Part shown: in pieces, positions 9,062 through 17,384 of the stretch
Numbering within the stretch: position 1 is the stretch's first letter
How the letters are laid out: every line of letters starts with the position of its first letter
Assembly (NCBI RefSeq): GCF_042662685.1
Contig: NZ_JBHSYO010000005.1
Coordinates: 124,001 to 188,000 of the forward strand
Reading direction: 5' to 3'
DNA from: Pseudobowmanella zhangzhouensis
Lineage (GTDB): Bacteria; Pseudomonadota; Gammaproteobacteria; Enterobacterales; Alteromonadaceae
Length of the DNA: 64,000 nt
Translations under genes and position numbers: made by a program
The notes under the pieces: model-generated
The model's input: only the letters and a program-made list of their open reading frames with translations
The model's database searches: none
Told to the model about the DNA's origin: nothing

Positions 9062-9955
9062 TCAGAACGCGTAATGCTGTGACTTACTGAGTAAATCCTG
9101 CGGTTTGATCTTTCCGCCCACACAGGCCATCACATCCGCATTTTTGAACACATAGATCAGATCCTGATTATTTTTGCTGCCCACATCGCCCAGGTTGTTC
9201 AATACAAAGCTGATATGCTCGGCGCTGTCCATTGACTTTAATCCGGCACCATACTTACACAGTACGTCTGTCACTGTGCTTTCAAACTGCCCCATGTAAG
9301 CTTTGTATTGTTTTTGCCACTCGGCTTGCTGCTCCTCGGCTTTTTTTGCCTGCTCTTTGGCAATTTGCGCCGAGCGTTGTTCAACCTCGGCCTGTTTGCG
9401 TTTTAGCTCGGCCAGTTCCTTATCCAGTTGAGCCAATTCCTTTTTAATCTCGGTGCTGCGCTCTTTATCTGCATGACGCGATTCAAACTCCAGGTCACGC
9501 TTACGTCGCTCGTAATCACGTAACTCCCAGTTGATTTCACGCTGGTCATCACGCAATTCAGACATGTGTTCACGCACCTGCTCCAACGCTTCGCGCGCAT
9601 GTTCCATGGCATCACTGTAGAGATCTGCAAACTCGTCCGGATCCAATACCTCATCTCCGTTGATAATAATGTTTGGTATTGCAGGTGCTACGGGCATAGG
9701 CGGCGCTGGAATGCGTAAGCCGCGACCTGCCATATTTGACTCCAGGCTAAATACTACGCCCTGATCCGCCAGATACTTATAATCCAGACTGCGATAGCGA
9801 ATGCCGTCCCGGCTGGTGTTGTCTTTTAATGCCGTATGCAAAATGTTGCTCATGATCTTCAGATCTTTGGTCAGCTGCGCTGTATCAGTTTTTGCCGCTG
9901 CATTCATTGCCAACGCGCTACCTACTAATATTCCCATTGCATGTTTGAATTTCAT
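9062..9955 (-). CDS. Exported coiled-coil protein of unknown function, last gene of an ECF sigma operon
   Basis: 297 residues. It has a signal peptide (MKFKHAMGILVGSALAMNAAA), a proline-rich stretch near residue 80 (RIPAPPMPVAPAIP), then a long charged coiled coil from about 110 to 215 rich in E, R, K, Q and L heptads, and a C-terminal globular part with two cysteines (VLCKYG, VMACVGG). I do not recognise the family. It begins 4 bp after the anti-sigma gene, so it is part of that operon. A role as periplasmic sensor or effector of the sigma/anti-sigma pair is inference from position. Confidence 0.75.
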   Translation of the reverse strand: MKFKHAMGILVGSALAMNAAAKTDTAQLTKDLKIMSNILHTALKDNTSRDGIRYRSLDYKYLADQGVVFSLESNMAGRGLRIPAPPMPVAPAIPNIIINGDEVLDPDEFADLYSDAMEHAREALEQVREHMSELRDDQREINWELRDYERRKRDLEFESRHADKERSTEIKKELAQLDKELAELKRKQAEVEQRSAQIAKEQAKKAEEQQAEWQKQYKAYMGQFESTVTDVLCKYGAGLKSMDSAEHISFVLNNLGDVGSKNNQDLIYVFKNADVMACVGGKIKPQDLLSKSQHYAF

Positions 9956-9958
9956 TGT

Positions 9959-10615
9959 TTACTCCTGATATTCAAGGTTATCTGTGGCGCGACCGTTTCT
10001 GCGCGGCGTATCGCTTACTTTGTCCTGCAGTGCATTGATTTGTCTGGCGTAATACACCTGGTCGTCACTGCGCTGTTGATTCACAAACCGAATAAACTCA
10101 GCAAAATCTTCACGTCGTTCCTGGCGGCTGCTGGTCAGCAGGTAATTGGTTAATTCGGCATTATTCAATTTCTGCCGTTCGACGAGTTTGTCGACGGTAT
10201 CAGCCAGCGCCAGTTGCTGAGTCTGCTGATAGGCATCGAGGCGGGCATTCACTTCCGCAAGAATTCGCTGTTCATCGCTACCAAAACGCATAGTCAGTTG
10301 GCCATCGGTGGCACTGAGCTGCACATTAAATACCACCAGCATGACGGCCATAACCGACATCGCCATCGACGACACGGGTAACCAGGCGCCCTGCCACCAG
10401 GGTATTGTGGCCTGAATCACAAAAGACTCTTTGGGATCCCAGCGTGGCATAGCCATTTGCGTGTATTCTGCAGCGTCAGCGGCGTAATAGTTGGCGGCAG
10501 CAACGCGGGCTGCGAACGCCTCATCCTGTATACACAGTTGCTCAAATTCGTGTCGTTGTTGCTCGTCCAGGGCATTATCCAGCCACAAGGCGAACAAGGT
10601 TTCTTTATGCTGCAT
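9959..10615 (-). CDS. Probable transmembrane anti-sigma factor
   Basis: 218 residues. The N-terminal about 60 residues (LWLDNALDEQQRHEFEQLC) resemble the cytoplasmic sigma-binding helices of anti-ECF factors. One membrane segment (about residues 79-101, LPVSSMAMSVMAVMLVVFNV) is followed by a largely helical, probably periplasmic domain. It overlaps the sigma gene upstream by 11 bp and is followed within 4 bp by the coiled-coil protein. No zinc-binding HxxxCxxC motif is seen, so it would be a non-ZAS type. The function is inferred mainly from topology and position; sequence similarity is weak. Confidence 0.72.
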   Translation of the reverse strand: MQHKETLFALWLDNALDEQQRHEFEQLCIQDEAFAARVAAANYYAADAAEYTQMAMPRWDPKESFVIQATIPWWQGAWLPVSSMAMSVMAVMLVVFNVQLSATDGQLTMRFGSDEQRILAEVNARLDAYQQTQQLALADTVDKLVERQKLNNAELTNYLLTSSRQERREDFAEFIRFVNQQRSDDQVYYARQINALQDKVSDTPRRNGRATDNLEYQE

Positions 10616-11153
10616 CTTGCGCCTCCAGAATCAGTTTCAATTTGTCCAACGCGGCATATAACCGGGATTTAACTGTGTTGGCCGACACGCCCAGCTGCGA
10701 GGCAATCTCATCGCAGGTGAACTGGCCATAAAATTTCAATTCCACCACTGCTTTTTGTGCCAGCGGTAACTGCTGCATCGCGCCTGCCAGGTGCTCGCCC
10801 TGACGTTGGCTAAACAACACAATATCCGGGTCATGCTGGCTTTCTTGCGCCACCTCTGGCTCATCATCGATACTCTGCAGCGGTTTCTTGCGGCGGTAAT
10901 ATTCCACCACCCGAAAATGTGCGATGCGAAACAGCCAGGCTTTAAATTCGCCATCACCACGATAGGTGGCCAGGTTGCGGCACACCGCCATAAAGATGTC
11001 CTGCATCAAATCCTGCGCGTCATCATGACGACTGCACATCCGCAGAGCGTAGTGATATATCGCCTTGTCATAGCGCCGCACCAGCTTGGTCCATGCACCT
11101 GCATGCCCTGCCAATGCCTTGCTAATTAATTTTTCATCCGTTTGCTCAAACAC
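10605..11153 (-). CDS. ECF-family RNA polymerase sigma factor
   Basis: 182 residues with only sigma regions 2 and 4. Region 2 shows DDAQDLMQDIFMAVCRNL and the DNA-melting motif FKAWLFRIAHFRVVEYYRR; region 4 has the helix-turn-helix SQLGVSANTVKSRLYAALDKL. Such factors redirect RNA polymerase in response to envelope or other stress and are held by a membrane anti-sigma factor, here the next gene (11-bp overlap). The third gene of the operon encodes an exported coiled-coil protein. I could not confidently place an autoregulatory promoter. Confidence 0.93.
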   Translation of the reverse strand: MFEQTDEKLISKALAGHAGAWTKLVRRYDKAIYHYALRMCSRHDDAQDLMQDIFMAVCRNLATYRGDGEFKAWLFRIAHFRVVEYYRRKKPLQSIDDEPEVAQESQHDPDIVLFSQRQGEHLAGAMQQLPLAQKAVVELKFYGQFTCDEIASQLGVSANTVKSRLYAALDKLKLILEAQDAA

Positions 11154-11250
11154 CCTGACGCCCCGAATTGGTGGTCTATTTGCTTTGCTTGTGAATAAAG
11201 TCGCGAGACGGGATTAAATAGTTTGAAAAAAATTTAAAAAAGTTTCGCCC

Positions 11251-11280
11251 ATAAAAAAACCCGGTCTTAGACCGGGTTTT
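11251..11280 (-). terminator. Terminator after porin gene
   Basis: Stem ACCCGGTC/GACCGGGT (11259-11277) with a TTA loop, followed on the minus strand by a T run. It lies 11 bp past the porin stop codon. Confidence 0.82.
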
Positions 11281-11287
11281 TACACTA

Positions 11288-12202
11288 TCAGAATTTGTGT
11301 TCAATACCGACTGCTAACCAACTGCGGTCAACACTGGCATCGTAATCGCGGTCAGTGTACCAGGCGAATAATTTGGTTTTATCACCCAGTTTATAATCCG
11401 CCCCCAAGGATACAGACTGGTCATCCTCTAATGTCTGCAGCTGTGCCTTGTAGGTGACTTTACCCATTTTGTAGCCGGCAGACACCATTGCGCCATTCTT
11501 AGAGGTACCGCCCTCTGACGGCTCCTGACGTTGTACGCTGGCACCTAAGGTCCATGCTTCCAGCTTGGTTTGCACGGTGGCACGAGTAGTGTCATAACCA
11601 TTGATATCTTTGTCGGTGGCAACGGAGGCAAACCAGTTGCTCTTTTTCAGGCTCTTGTCACCGTAGAAGACTGCCGCTGAGATACCGTCTTCACCTTCGG
11701 TGCTGCCTGCGGCCACATAGGTAATGCCAAACGAAAACTTATCAAACGCCGGGGTCACATAAGTAACCGTGTTACTCAGGCGGTTCTCACCTTTCCACAA
11801 ACCTTTTAAGTCGGCTTCGTAGTCATTAAATAAATCCACACCGCCCTGAGATTGTTTCAGCATGGTATCGTTACGGCCCAGTAACACAGTACCGAAATCA
11901 CCTTTCAGGCCCAGGTATTGGTTACGTGATTTGATATTGTCCGAACCACCCAGGTCCGCCACATCCACCTGCCATTCAAGGGTGTAAACTACCTGCAGAC
12001 CATCTTCCAGGGCATAGTCGCCTTTAATTCCGAAGCGCGAATTATTGCTTTTCAATTCCGTGAAAGAACCATCACCCTCATCGCTGGACTGCGCGGTCAC
12101 ATTGATTTTGCCATACACGGTCAGTGGATCAGCAACCGCACCTGTTGAAATCAGACCGGTCATTAGTAATGAAGCTAAAGTTACATTCTTCACAATTTGC
12201 AC
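11288..12202 (-). CDS. Outer-membrane porin, gram-negative trimeric type
   Basis: 304 residues. A signal peptide (MQIVKNVTLASLLMTGLISTGAVA) precedes a beta-rich sequence beginning DPLTVYGKINVTAQSSDEGDG, typical of Shewanella/Alteromonas porins, with RFGIKGDYALEDGLQVVYTLEW and the closing strand WLAVGIEHKF ending in phenylalanine. It should form a diffusion channel. It lies next to the pit-DUF47 and phoBR genes, and PhoB-like half-sites occur about 155 bp upstream, so it may be a phosphate-starvation porin; that is inference. Ion selectivity cannot be read from sequence. Confidence 0.9.
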   Translation of the reverse strand: MQIVKNVTLASLLMTGLISTGAVADPLTVYGKINVTAQSSDEGDGSFTELKSNNSRFGIKGDYALEDGLQVVYTLEWQVDVADLGGSDNIKSRNQYLGLKGDFGTVLLGRNDTMLKQSQGGVDLFNDYEADLKGLWKGENRLSNTVTYVTPAFDKFSFGITYVAAGSTEGEDGISAAVFYGDKSLKKSNWFASVATDKDINGYDTTRATVQTKLEAWTLGASVQRQEPSEGGTSKNGAMVSAGYKMGKVTYKAQLQTLEDDQSVSLGADYKLGDKTKLFAWYTDRDYDASVDRSWLAVGIEHKF

Positions 12203-12356
12203 CTTTTGTTTGGCCCTTGGCCGTTTAAACCTGAAAAGTATGTCAGATATTGCCTACTTTTCAATTTTATGACTATTTGATAAAACACGTAAACAATTGT
12301 ATTTATTGGGTTTTATCTAAAAATTTATTGTTTTACGAACCCATCAAACGCCATTC

Positions 12357-12385
12357 GTGACATTTTTTTTGCACTTTTATGACAA
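12357..12385 (-). promoter_or_regulatory. Possible PhoB box upstream of porin
   Basis: Read on the minus strand, three 7-mers follow one another at an 11-bp period: TTGTCAT (12385-12379), GTGCAAA (12374-12368) and ATGTCAC (12363-12357), separated by A-rich 4-mers. The Pho-box consensus is two CTGTCAT-like repeats at an 11-bp period with an A/T-rich spacer. The first and third match well; the middle one is weak, and no good -10 hexamer lies 10-11 nt downstream. The site is 155 bp from the porin start codon. Confidence 0.5.
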
Positions 12386-12398
12386 TCGAAAATGAGCC

Positions 12399-12427
12399 CA
12401 AAAAAAGGGCTGTTTCCAGCCCTTTAA
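12399..12427 (-). terminator. Terminator after pit
   Basis: Stem AAAGGGCTG/CAGCCCTTT (12404-12425) with a TTTC loop; A-rich plus-strand flank gives a T run on the minus strand. It closes the DUF47-pit operon. Confidence 0.75.
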
Positions 12428-12441
12428 AATTGTCTTGCTGA

Positions 12442-13707
12442 TTAAGCGAATACGCCCTTAATCATAAAGAAGAATACGATAGATAAACCGGCACCTACTG
12501 GCAGCGTGATTACCCACGACACCACGATGTTACGCACTACCGCCAGGTTAAGGGCCGCGATACCACGCGCCATACCAACACCCAATACCGCACCGACCAG
12601 AGTTTGCGTGGTAGAGATTGGCAGGCCTGTACCCGAGGCGATAACTACAGTTGAGGCAGCAGCCAGTTCCGCCGCGAAACCACGGCTAGGAGTCAGGTGA
12701 GTGATACCTTTACCAATGGTCTCGATAACGCGGTGACCAAACAGTGCCAGACCCGCAACGATACCGAAACCACCTAACGGCAGAATCCACCAGGCTAAGG
12801 TCGCTTTCTTAGCGATCTCGCCGCCGTGTTCAACCACGCTAACTACCGCAGCCAACGGACCAATTGCGTTGGCCACGTCATTTGAACCGTGTGCGAAGGC
12901 CATACAACAGGCGGTAACAATCATCAGAATCGCGAAAACTTTCTCTACGCTGGCATAATGCATGCGGTGATCGGCTTTCTCATCCATCTTGATACGGTTG
13001 ATAAACATGCGACCGATAAAGGCAACGATTACCGCGATAATTACAGCGATCATATAGCCTTCGAATACGCCAGGTTGAATACCAACGTGTTTCAGACCTT
13101 TCTTGATAGTCACCAGCGACAGTACAAAACCTGCCAGAGCCATGTACACAGGTACAAAACGCTTAGCATTTTTGAAAGGATTATCCGTGTCGAAAATCAG
13201 ACGCTGTGCGCTCATGAAAATCAGGTAAGCAATAAAGCCCGAGATCGCAGGGGTAACAATCCAGCTACCAACGATACCGCCAATCTTGCCCCACGCTACC
13301 GCATCCGCACTCACACCTACCGCAGCAAAACCTACGATGGCACCAACAATCGAGTGCGTAGTGGATACCGGCCAACCCAGATAAGACGCTAATGCCAGCC
13401 ACAAGCCTGCCGCCAACAGAGACGCGATCATGCCGTATACCAGCAGTTCTGGAGTATCGGTAAAGTAAGCAGCATCGATAATGCCTTTACGGATGGTGGA
13501 GGTAACCTCACCACCGGCCAGATAGGCACCAGCGAATTCGAAAATCATGGCAATAACAATCGCCTGTTTGATGGTCAGGGCTTTTGAACCTACTGACGTA
13601 CCCATGGCGTTGGCTACGTCGTTCGCACCAATACCCCAGGCCATTAAAAAGCCGACTACGGCCGCGATGCCAATTAACATGGCACCGTAAGTGTTTAAAA
13701 TGTCCAT
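12442..13707 (-). CDS. pit: Inorganic phosphate transporter, PiT family
   Basis: 421 residues with about ten membrane segments. The duplicated PiT signature is visible as GANDVANAMGTSVGSKALT near the N-terminus and GSNDVANAIGPLAAV in the second half. PiT proteins carry metal-phosphate complexes across the inner membrane in symport with protons or cations. It is 13 bp downstream of a DUF47 gene in the same operon, a frequent pairing. The promoter carries a PhoB box, suggesting phosphate-starvation control, which is notable because the E. coli Pit carriers are not PhoB-activated. Confidence 0.95.
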   Translation of the reverse strand: MDILNTYGAMLIGIAAVVGFLMAWGIGANDVANAMGTSVGSKALTIKQAIVIAMIFEFAGAYLAGGEVTSTIRKGIIDAAYFTDTPELLVYGMIASLLAAGLWLALASYLGWPVSTTHSIVGAIVGFAAVGVSADAVAWGKIGGIVGSWIVTPAISGFIAYLIFMSAQRLIFDTDNPFKNAKRFVPVYMALAGFVLSLVTIKKGLKHVGIQPGVFEGYMIAVIIAVIVAFIGRMFINRIKMDEKADHRMHYASVEKVFAILMIVTACCMAFAHGSNDVANAIGPLAAVVSVVEHGGEIAKKATLAWWILPLGGFGIVAGLALFGHRVIETIGKGITHLTPSRGFAAELAAASTVVIASGTGLPISTTQTLVGAVLGVGMARGIAALNLAVVRNIVVSWVITLPVGAGLSIVFFFMIKGVFA

Positions 13708-13720
13708 TAAATATCCTGCC

Positions 13721-14398
13721 TTAACTTGCTAACATCAGTTCCAGACGAGAACCAACACGCTCAGAAATGTCGGCCAAATCGCCGATCCACTCGATGATGT
13801 CGTATAAGAAGATCACATCAACCGGGCTCATGCTGCCTTCCATCGCGCGCAACATCTTGCGCATTTTGACCTGCATAGCGTCCGTGTCGTCTTCAATCTT
13901 GTCCAGTTCGCTGATCATGCCTTCTACCAGTCGTACTTCACGACCTTTGAAGCCAGTTTCCAGCAGTTCATCCAATTCGTTGATTACGATCTTGGCCTGA
14001 CCGGTTGCATCCAGGCAGCGCGTCAGATACTCAACAAACTGTGCATGCATTGCTTCTGGCAATTGCAGTTCACGGCCAATTACGCGGCCAGAGATATCTT
14101 TGGCACGGTTGGCAATTTTGTCTTGCTGCGATAACAGATCCAATAAATCCTGGCGGTTGATCGGCATGAAGATGCCGCTTGGCAGACTCATGCGTAATTC
14201 ACGTTTTACTGCGTCAGCCTGCTTTTCCAGCTTGGAAATTTTTCGTTGTAGATCTTCAGCTTCCTGCCAGTTGTTTTCAAATACCGCTTCAAAAAACGGT
14301 AACAAACCCTGGGCACACTGGTGTACCAGGTCGATGTGCTTTTCAAGCGGTTTTAACGGAGATTTTGCAAATACCCCGAGAAACGAATTAGATGGCAT
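13721..14398 (-). CDS. TIGR00153/DUF47 PhoU-like protein
   Basis: 225 residues, all-helical, starting MPSNSFLGVFAKSPLKPLEKH, with NWQEAEDLQRKISKLEKQADAVKRELR, the pattern of the TIGR00153 (DUF47) family that is structurally related to PhoU. Members are found with Pit transporters and are thought to modulate them; direct activity is not established. First gene of the DUF47-pit operon; its promoter region has a PhoB box with a well-placed -10. Confidence 0.9.
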   Translation of the reverse strand: MPSNSFLGVFAKSPLKPLEKHIDLVHQCAQGLLPFFEAVFENNWQEAEDLQRKISKLEKQADAVKRELRMSLPSGIFMPINRQDLLDLLSQQDKIANRAKDISGRVIGRELQLPEAMHAQFVEYLTRCLDATGQAKIVINELDELLETGFKGREVRLVEGMISELDKIEDDTDAMQVKMRKMLRAMEGSMSPVDVIFLYDIIEWIGDLADISERVGSRLELMLAS

Positions 14399-14431
14399 AG
14401 GTACCTCTAGTCATTTTTGGTTTCGGCGCGC

Positions 14432-14466
14432 ATTTTACCACTGCGAATATGACAGTTTTATTACAC
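14432..14466 (-). promoter_or_regulatory. PhoB-dependent promoter of DUF47-pit operon
   Basis: On the minus strand, half-sites GTGTAAT (14466-14460) and CTGTCAT (14455-14449) are spaced at exactly 11 bp by AAAA, then 11 nt, then a TAAAAT -10 hexamer (14437-14432). This is the geometry of PhoB-activated promoters, where the box replaces the -35. Start codon at 14398. Confidence 0.8.
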
Positions 14467-14478
14467 CTTGTAATATTA

Positions 14479-14496
14479 CTGTCACAGACCTGTCAT
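14479..14496 (+). promoter_or_regulatory. Second PhoB box in opposite orientation
   Basis: CTGTCAC (14479-14485), spacer AGAC, CTGTCAT (14490-14496): a near-perfect Pho box on the plus strand, with a weaker third half-site TTGTAAT at 14468 in the same 11-bp phase. It faces the ACT-domain gene at 14656 but has no convincing -10 at the expected distance. It may act as an upstream PhoB site for the divergent pit promoter. Confidence 0.75.
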
Positions 14497-14655
14497 ATTG
14501 CACCATGAAAGACACGTAAGCATAAGCAATATAAGACTTTTTTCCAGTTAAGCGAAAGACAAAAATTTTATTTTTTCACCTGTAAAAAACTGGACAGCAC
14601 GCCAATATAACGATTAACTCTTAGTCAAAATGCACAAAAAACAGGCTTTTATGAC

Positions 14656-15162
14656 ATGCAGCAAATCGTGATTACCTTAGTTGGAAGTGATCGTCCCGGG
14701 CTGGTCGACCGGGTCTCCCGTTTAATATTAACCCATCAGGGTAACTGGCTGGCGTCGAGTCTGAGCAAAATGGCCGGGCAATTTGCCGGCATTATTCAGG
14801 TTCGCATAAACGATGAGCATATTCAGCCATTAGCGGATGCGCTGAATGACATCAAAGAATTGCAATGTATTGTGCAGCGCAGCGACGACAGTGAGCAGCC
14901 AGCCCACAGTATGACGCTGTCGATTACCGTCACCGGCAATGATAAGCCCGGCATCGTGCAGGAAGTGGCCAGCGCGGTGCATAAAGGCGGAGGCAATATT
15001 CTTAAAATGGTCAGTGAGTGTGAAAGCGCACCTAACTGGGGCGGCGAATTGTTTAAAGCCACCTTGCAGGTGGGCATAACACAAGCTGGCCAGCGCGATG
15101 GCATTCGCCAGCATATCGAAAATATTGCCAATGATCTGATGGTGGATATCAGCGGTAACTAA
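14656..15162 (+). CDS. GcvR-like ACT-domain protein
   Basis: 168 residues with two ACT domains: VITLVGSDRPGLVDRVSRLI at the start and LSITVTGNDKPGIVQEVASAV from about residue 90. This layout matches glycine-cleavage repressor GcvR and related regulatory ACT proteins. It has no DNA-binding domain, so it would act by binding a partner or amino acid. No gcv genes or GcvA are nearby, so the role here is open. The ribosome-binding site is weak. Its last four bases overlap the convergent phoR end. Confidence 0.82.
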   Translation: MQQIVITLVGSDRPGLVDRVSRLILTHQGNWLASSLSKMAGQFAGIIQVRINDEHIQPLADALNDIKELQCIVQRSDDSEQPAHSMTLSITVTGNDKPGIVQEVASAVHKGGGNILKMVSECESAPNWGGELFKATLQVGITQAGQRDGIRQHIENIANDLMVDISGN

Positions 15163-16472
15163 GCAGACTTGTCGTTAAGCGGCGCAGCCACCAGTGTTTT
15201 GGGGATCACAAAACTAAAGGTGCTGCCCTGCCCCACGCGACTGCGAATACTCAGGCGGGATTGATGACGCGCCAACACATGTTTGACAATCGATAAGCCC
15301 AGCCCGCTGCCACCGGTTTCCCGTGAGCGCGCCTTATCGATACGATAGAAACGTTCGGTCAGCCGGCGTAAATGCTGTGGCGCAATCCCTTCACCATTGT
15401 CTTTGACGCTAAATGCCACGCCATTGCGCACGTTTTTCCAGCAGACCTCGATCTTACCGCCCTCTGGCGTGTACTTGATGGCATTGATGACCAGATTAGT
15501 AATCGCGCTGCGCAGTTCCGCCTCAACCCCCATGACACGTGCGTCCGACTGAATATCGAAACTCAGCGTATGGTGGAAGTTCTCATTCACCGCATTAGCT
15601 TCATCCTGCACCAGTGTCAGCAGATAGCCCACATCCACCGGCACCCGCTGAATATTGTCCAGCCCGCTTTCGAGGCGCGAAATAGACAACAATTGTTCTA
15701 TCAGGCTGCGCATGCGATTGGCCTGCTCGGCCATGGTTAGCTGAGCTTTTTTCGCCATCTCGGGGGGCAGCGCATCCACATCATCCATTAACTCCAGATA
15801 GCCCTGAATAACGGTCAGCGGCGTGCGTAATTCGTGAGATACGTTGGCGACAAAGTCTTTACGCATCCGTTCCAGCTTAAGCAAGTTGGTCACGTCACGG
15901 GCAATCAGTAAGTATTCATTCTCGCCATAAGGCATCACCCGCACTTCCAGCATGATGTTGTCATCCACCGGCGAGGCGATATGCAGAGGCAATTCAAATT
16001 TGGCCTGGCGCAGATACTGTTCAAACTCACGATTGAGGATTAAATCCTGCAAACGCCGGCCCTGATCATCGGCCAGACGCACACCCAGCAGATTGTGCGC
16101 GAGTTTATTACACCATTCGACCCGTAACTCTTCCGAGAGCAGGATGGTGGCATCGGTCAGCGCCTCAATGCCGCGACGCATGCGTTTGAGCATCTTGCCC
16201 AGTTCATGACGGCGGCGCAGATTATTTTTTTGCAGGCGATAAATGCCAGTGAAGATATCGTCCCAGTTACCCCAGGCGCGAGGTGGCGAAATACTGCGTT
16301 TTAACCATAACCAGCGAGCCATGCGATACAGGTGAATGTAATGCCATAACAACAGGCCGATACATCCCAATAACACTGACAACAACAACTGGTCTGTCAG
16401 ATAGCCGAGCAAAATGCACGGCCCAAACAACAAGGTAAAATGAACGAGAATATTTCGCCAATAGGTGAACAT
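15159..16472 (-). CDS. phoR: Phosphate regulon sensor histidine kinase PhoR
   Basis: 437 residues, the size of gammaproteobacterial PhoR. Two N-terminal membrane segments (residues about 10-48) without a large periplasmic domain, a PAS domain (about 105-195), the HisKA motif NVSHELRTPLT with phospho-acceptor His213, and the ATPase boxes NLVINAIKY, DNGEGI and GGSGLGLSIVKH. PhoR phosphorylates PhoB under phosphate limitation, normally signalled through Pst/PhoU; no pst genes are in the window. It starts 4 bp after the phoB stop. Confidence 0.95.
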   Translation of the reverse strand: MFTYWRNILVHFTLLFGPCILLGYLTDQLLLSVLLGCIGLLLWHYIHLYRMARWLWLKRSISPPRAWGNWDDIFTGIYRLQKNNLRRRHELGKMLKRMRRGIEALTDATILLSEELRVEWCNKLAHNLLGVRLADDQGRRLQDLILNREFEQYLRQAKFELPLHIASPVDDNIMLEVRVMPYGENEYLLIARDVTNLLKLERMRKDFVANVSHELRTPLTVIQGYLELMDDVDALPPEMAKKAQLTMAEQANRMRSLIEQLLSISRLESGLDNIQRVPVDVGYLLTLVQDEANAVNENFHHTLSFDIQSDARVMGVEAELRSAITNLVINAIKYTPEGGKIEVCWKNVRNGVAFSVKDNGEGIAPQHLRRLTERFYRIDKARSRETGGSGLGLSIVKHVLARHQSRLSIRSRVGQGSTFSFVIPKTLVAAPLNDKSA

Positions 16473-16476
16473 AGGG

Positions 16477-17163
16477 TTATTTTGCTGAGAATCGGTATCC
16501 TGAACCGCGTACCGTTTGGATCAGCGCATCATGCCCATGGGGTGCGATGGCTTTACGCAAGCGACGGATATGTACATCCACCGTGCGATCTTCCACATAC
16601 ACATTGGTACCCCAGACAAAATCCAGCAACTGTTCGCGGCTGTACACCCGCTCTGGATGGGTCATAAAAAACTGCAACAACTTGAATTCGGTCGGGCCTA
16701 AACTCAGGTCATCCTGATAAGCCGTCACGCGGTGAGAAACCGGATCAAGGCGTAAGCCATTGATAATGATTTCTTCTTCCAGGTGTGCGCCAGGCACACG
16801 ACGTAACACGGCTTTAATCCGGGCAATCAACTCTTTGGGTGAAAACGGTTTGGTAATGTAGTCATCGGCACCTGCCTCCAGACCACGTACTTTGTCCGAT
16901 TCCTCTCCCCGTGCAGTTAGCATAATGATTGGGATATCTTTGCTGAACTCGTCCTGCTTGATTTTGCGTGCAAACTGAATTCCGCTTCCGCCGGGTAGCA
17001 TCCAATCCAACAACACCAGCGTGGGAGAGTATTCCGCTAATTTATCCAGACCGGTATTAAAATCTTCGGCCTCTATTGATTCAAATCCATGCTGCACCAA
17101 AACAAACGTCAGCATCTCACGAATGGGGCGTTCATCTTCAACCACCAGAATGCGTGTCGCCAT
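16477..17163 (-). CDS. phoB: Phosphate regulon response regulator PhoB
   Basis: 228 residues. Receiver domain with Asp53 in LVLLDWMLPGGSG, the acidic pocket VVEDE near residue 10 and the switch lysine in ITKPFSPKEL; C-terminal OmpR-type winged helix ending VDVHIRRLRKAIAPHG. PhoB activates phosphate-starvation genes by binding tandem 11-bp-period repeats. Several such repeats occur in this window, including one in its own promoter, so autoregulation is likely. A GGAGAG ribosome site precedes the ATG. Operon order phoB-phoR. Confidence 0.97.
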   Translation of the reverse strand: MATRILVVEDERPIREMLTFVLVQHGFESIEAEDFNTGLDKLAEYSPTLVLLDWMLPGGSGIQFARKIKQDEFSKDIPIIMLTARGEESDKVRGLEAGADDYITKPFSPKELIARIKAVLRRVPGAHLEEEIIINGLRLDPVSHRVTAYQDDLSLGPTEFKLLQFFMTHPERVYSREQLLDFVWGTNVYVEDRTVDVHIRRLRKAIAPHGHDALIQTVRGSGYRFSAK

Positions 17164-17198
17164 AATTTGATTACTCTCCTGTACAATATCTGGCCGGG

Positions 17199-17232
17199 AT
17201 AATAATGGCGCTGTGTGACGGTTTTGTTACAT
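17199..17232 (-). promoter_or_regulatory. PhoB box and -10 of phoBR
   Basis: On the minus strand ATGTAAC (17232-17226), spacer AAAA, CCGTCAC (17221-17215), then 10 nt and the hexamer TATTAT (17204-17199). By my count 14 of 18 positions fit the Pho-box consensus, with activator-type spacing to the -10. It predicts positive autoregulation of phoBR. Confidence 0.75.
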
Positions 17233-17384
17233 CATGACAAATATATTGCAGTCTGTAATCCATTTTTGCGGTAGTTACGCGCCACAATACCATCATCATC
17301 AGTCAAATCGCCCAACTACTTGTTGTACAGACTGATATTTAACCTTATTCTAGGTTCACTATCCTAAATAACTGGCAGGGAACC

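Noticed and set aside
11154..11250. Autoregulatory ECF promoter upstream of the sigma gene
   Set aside because: GAAACTT, CAAACT and CGTC-like elements are present but none have the usual spacing of about 16 bp, so no promoter is claimed.
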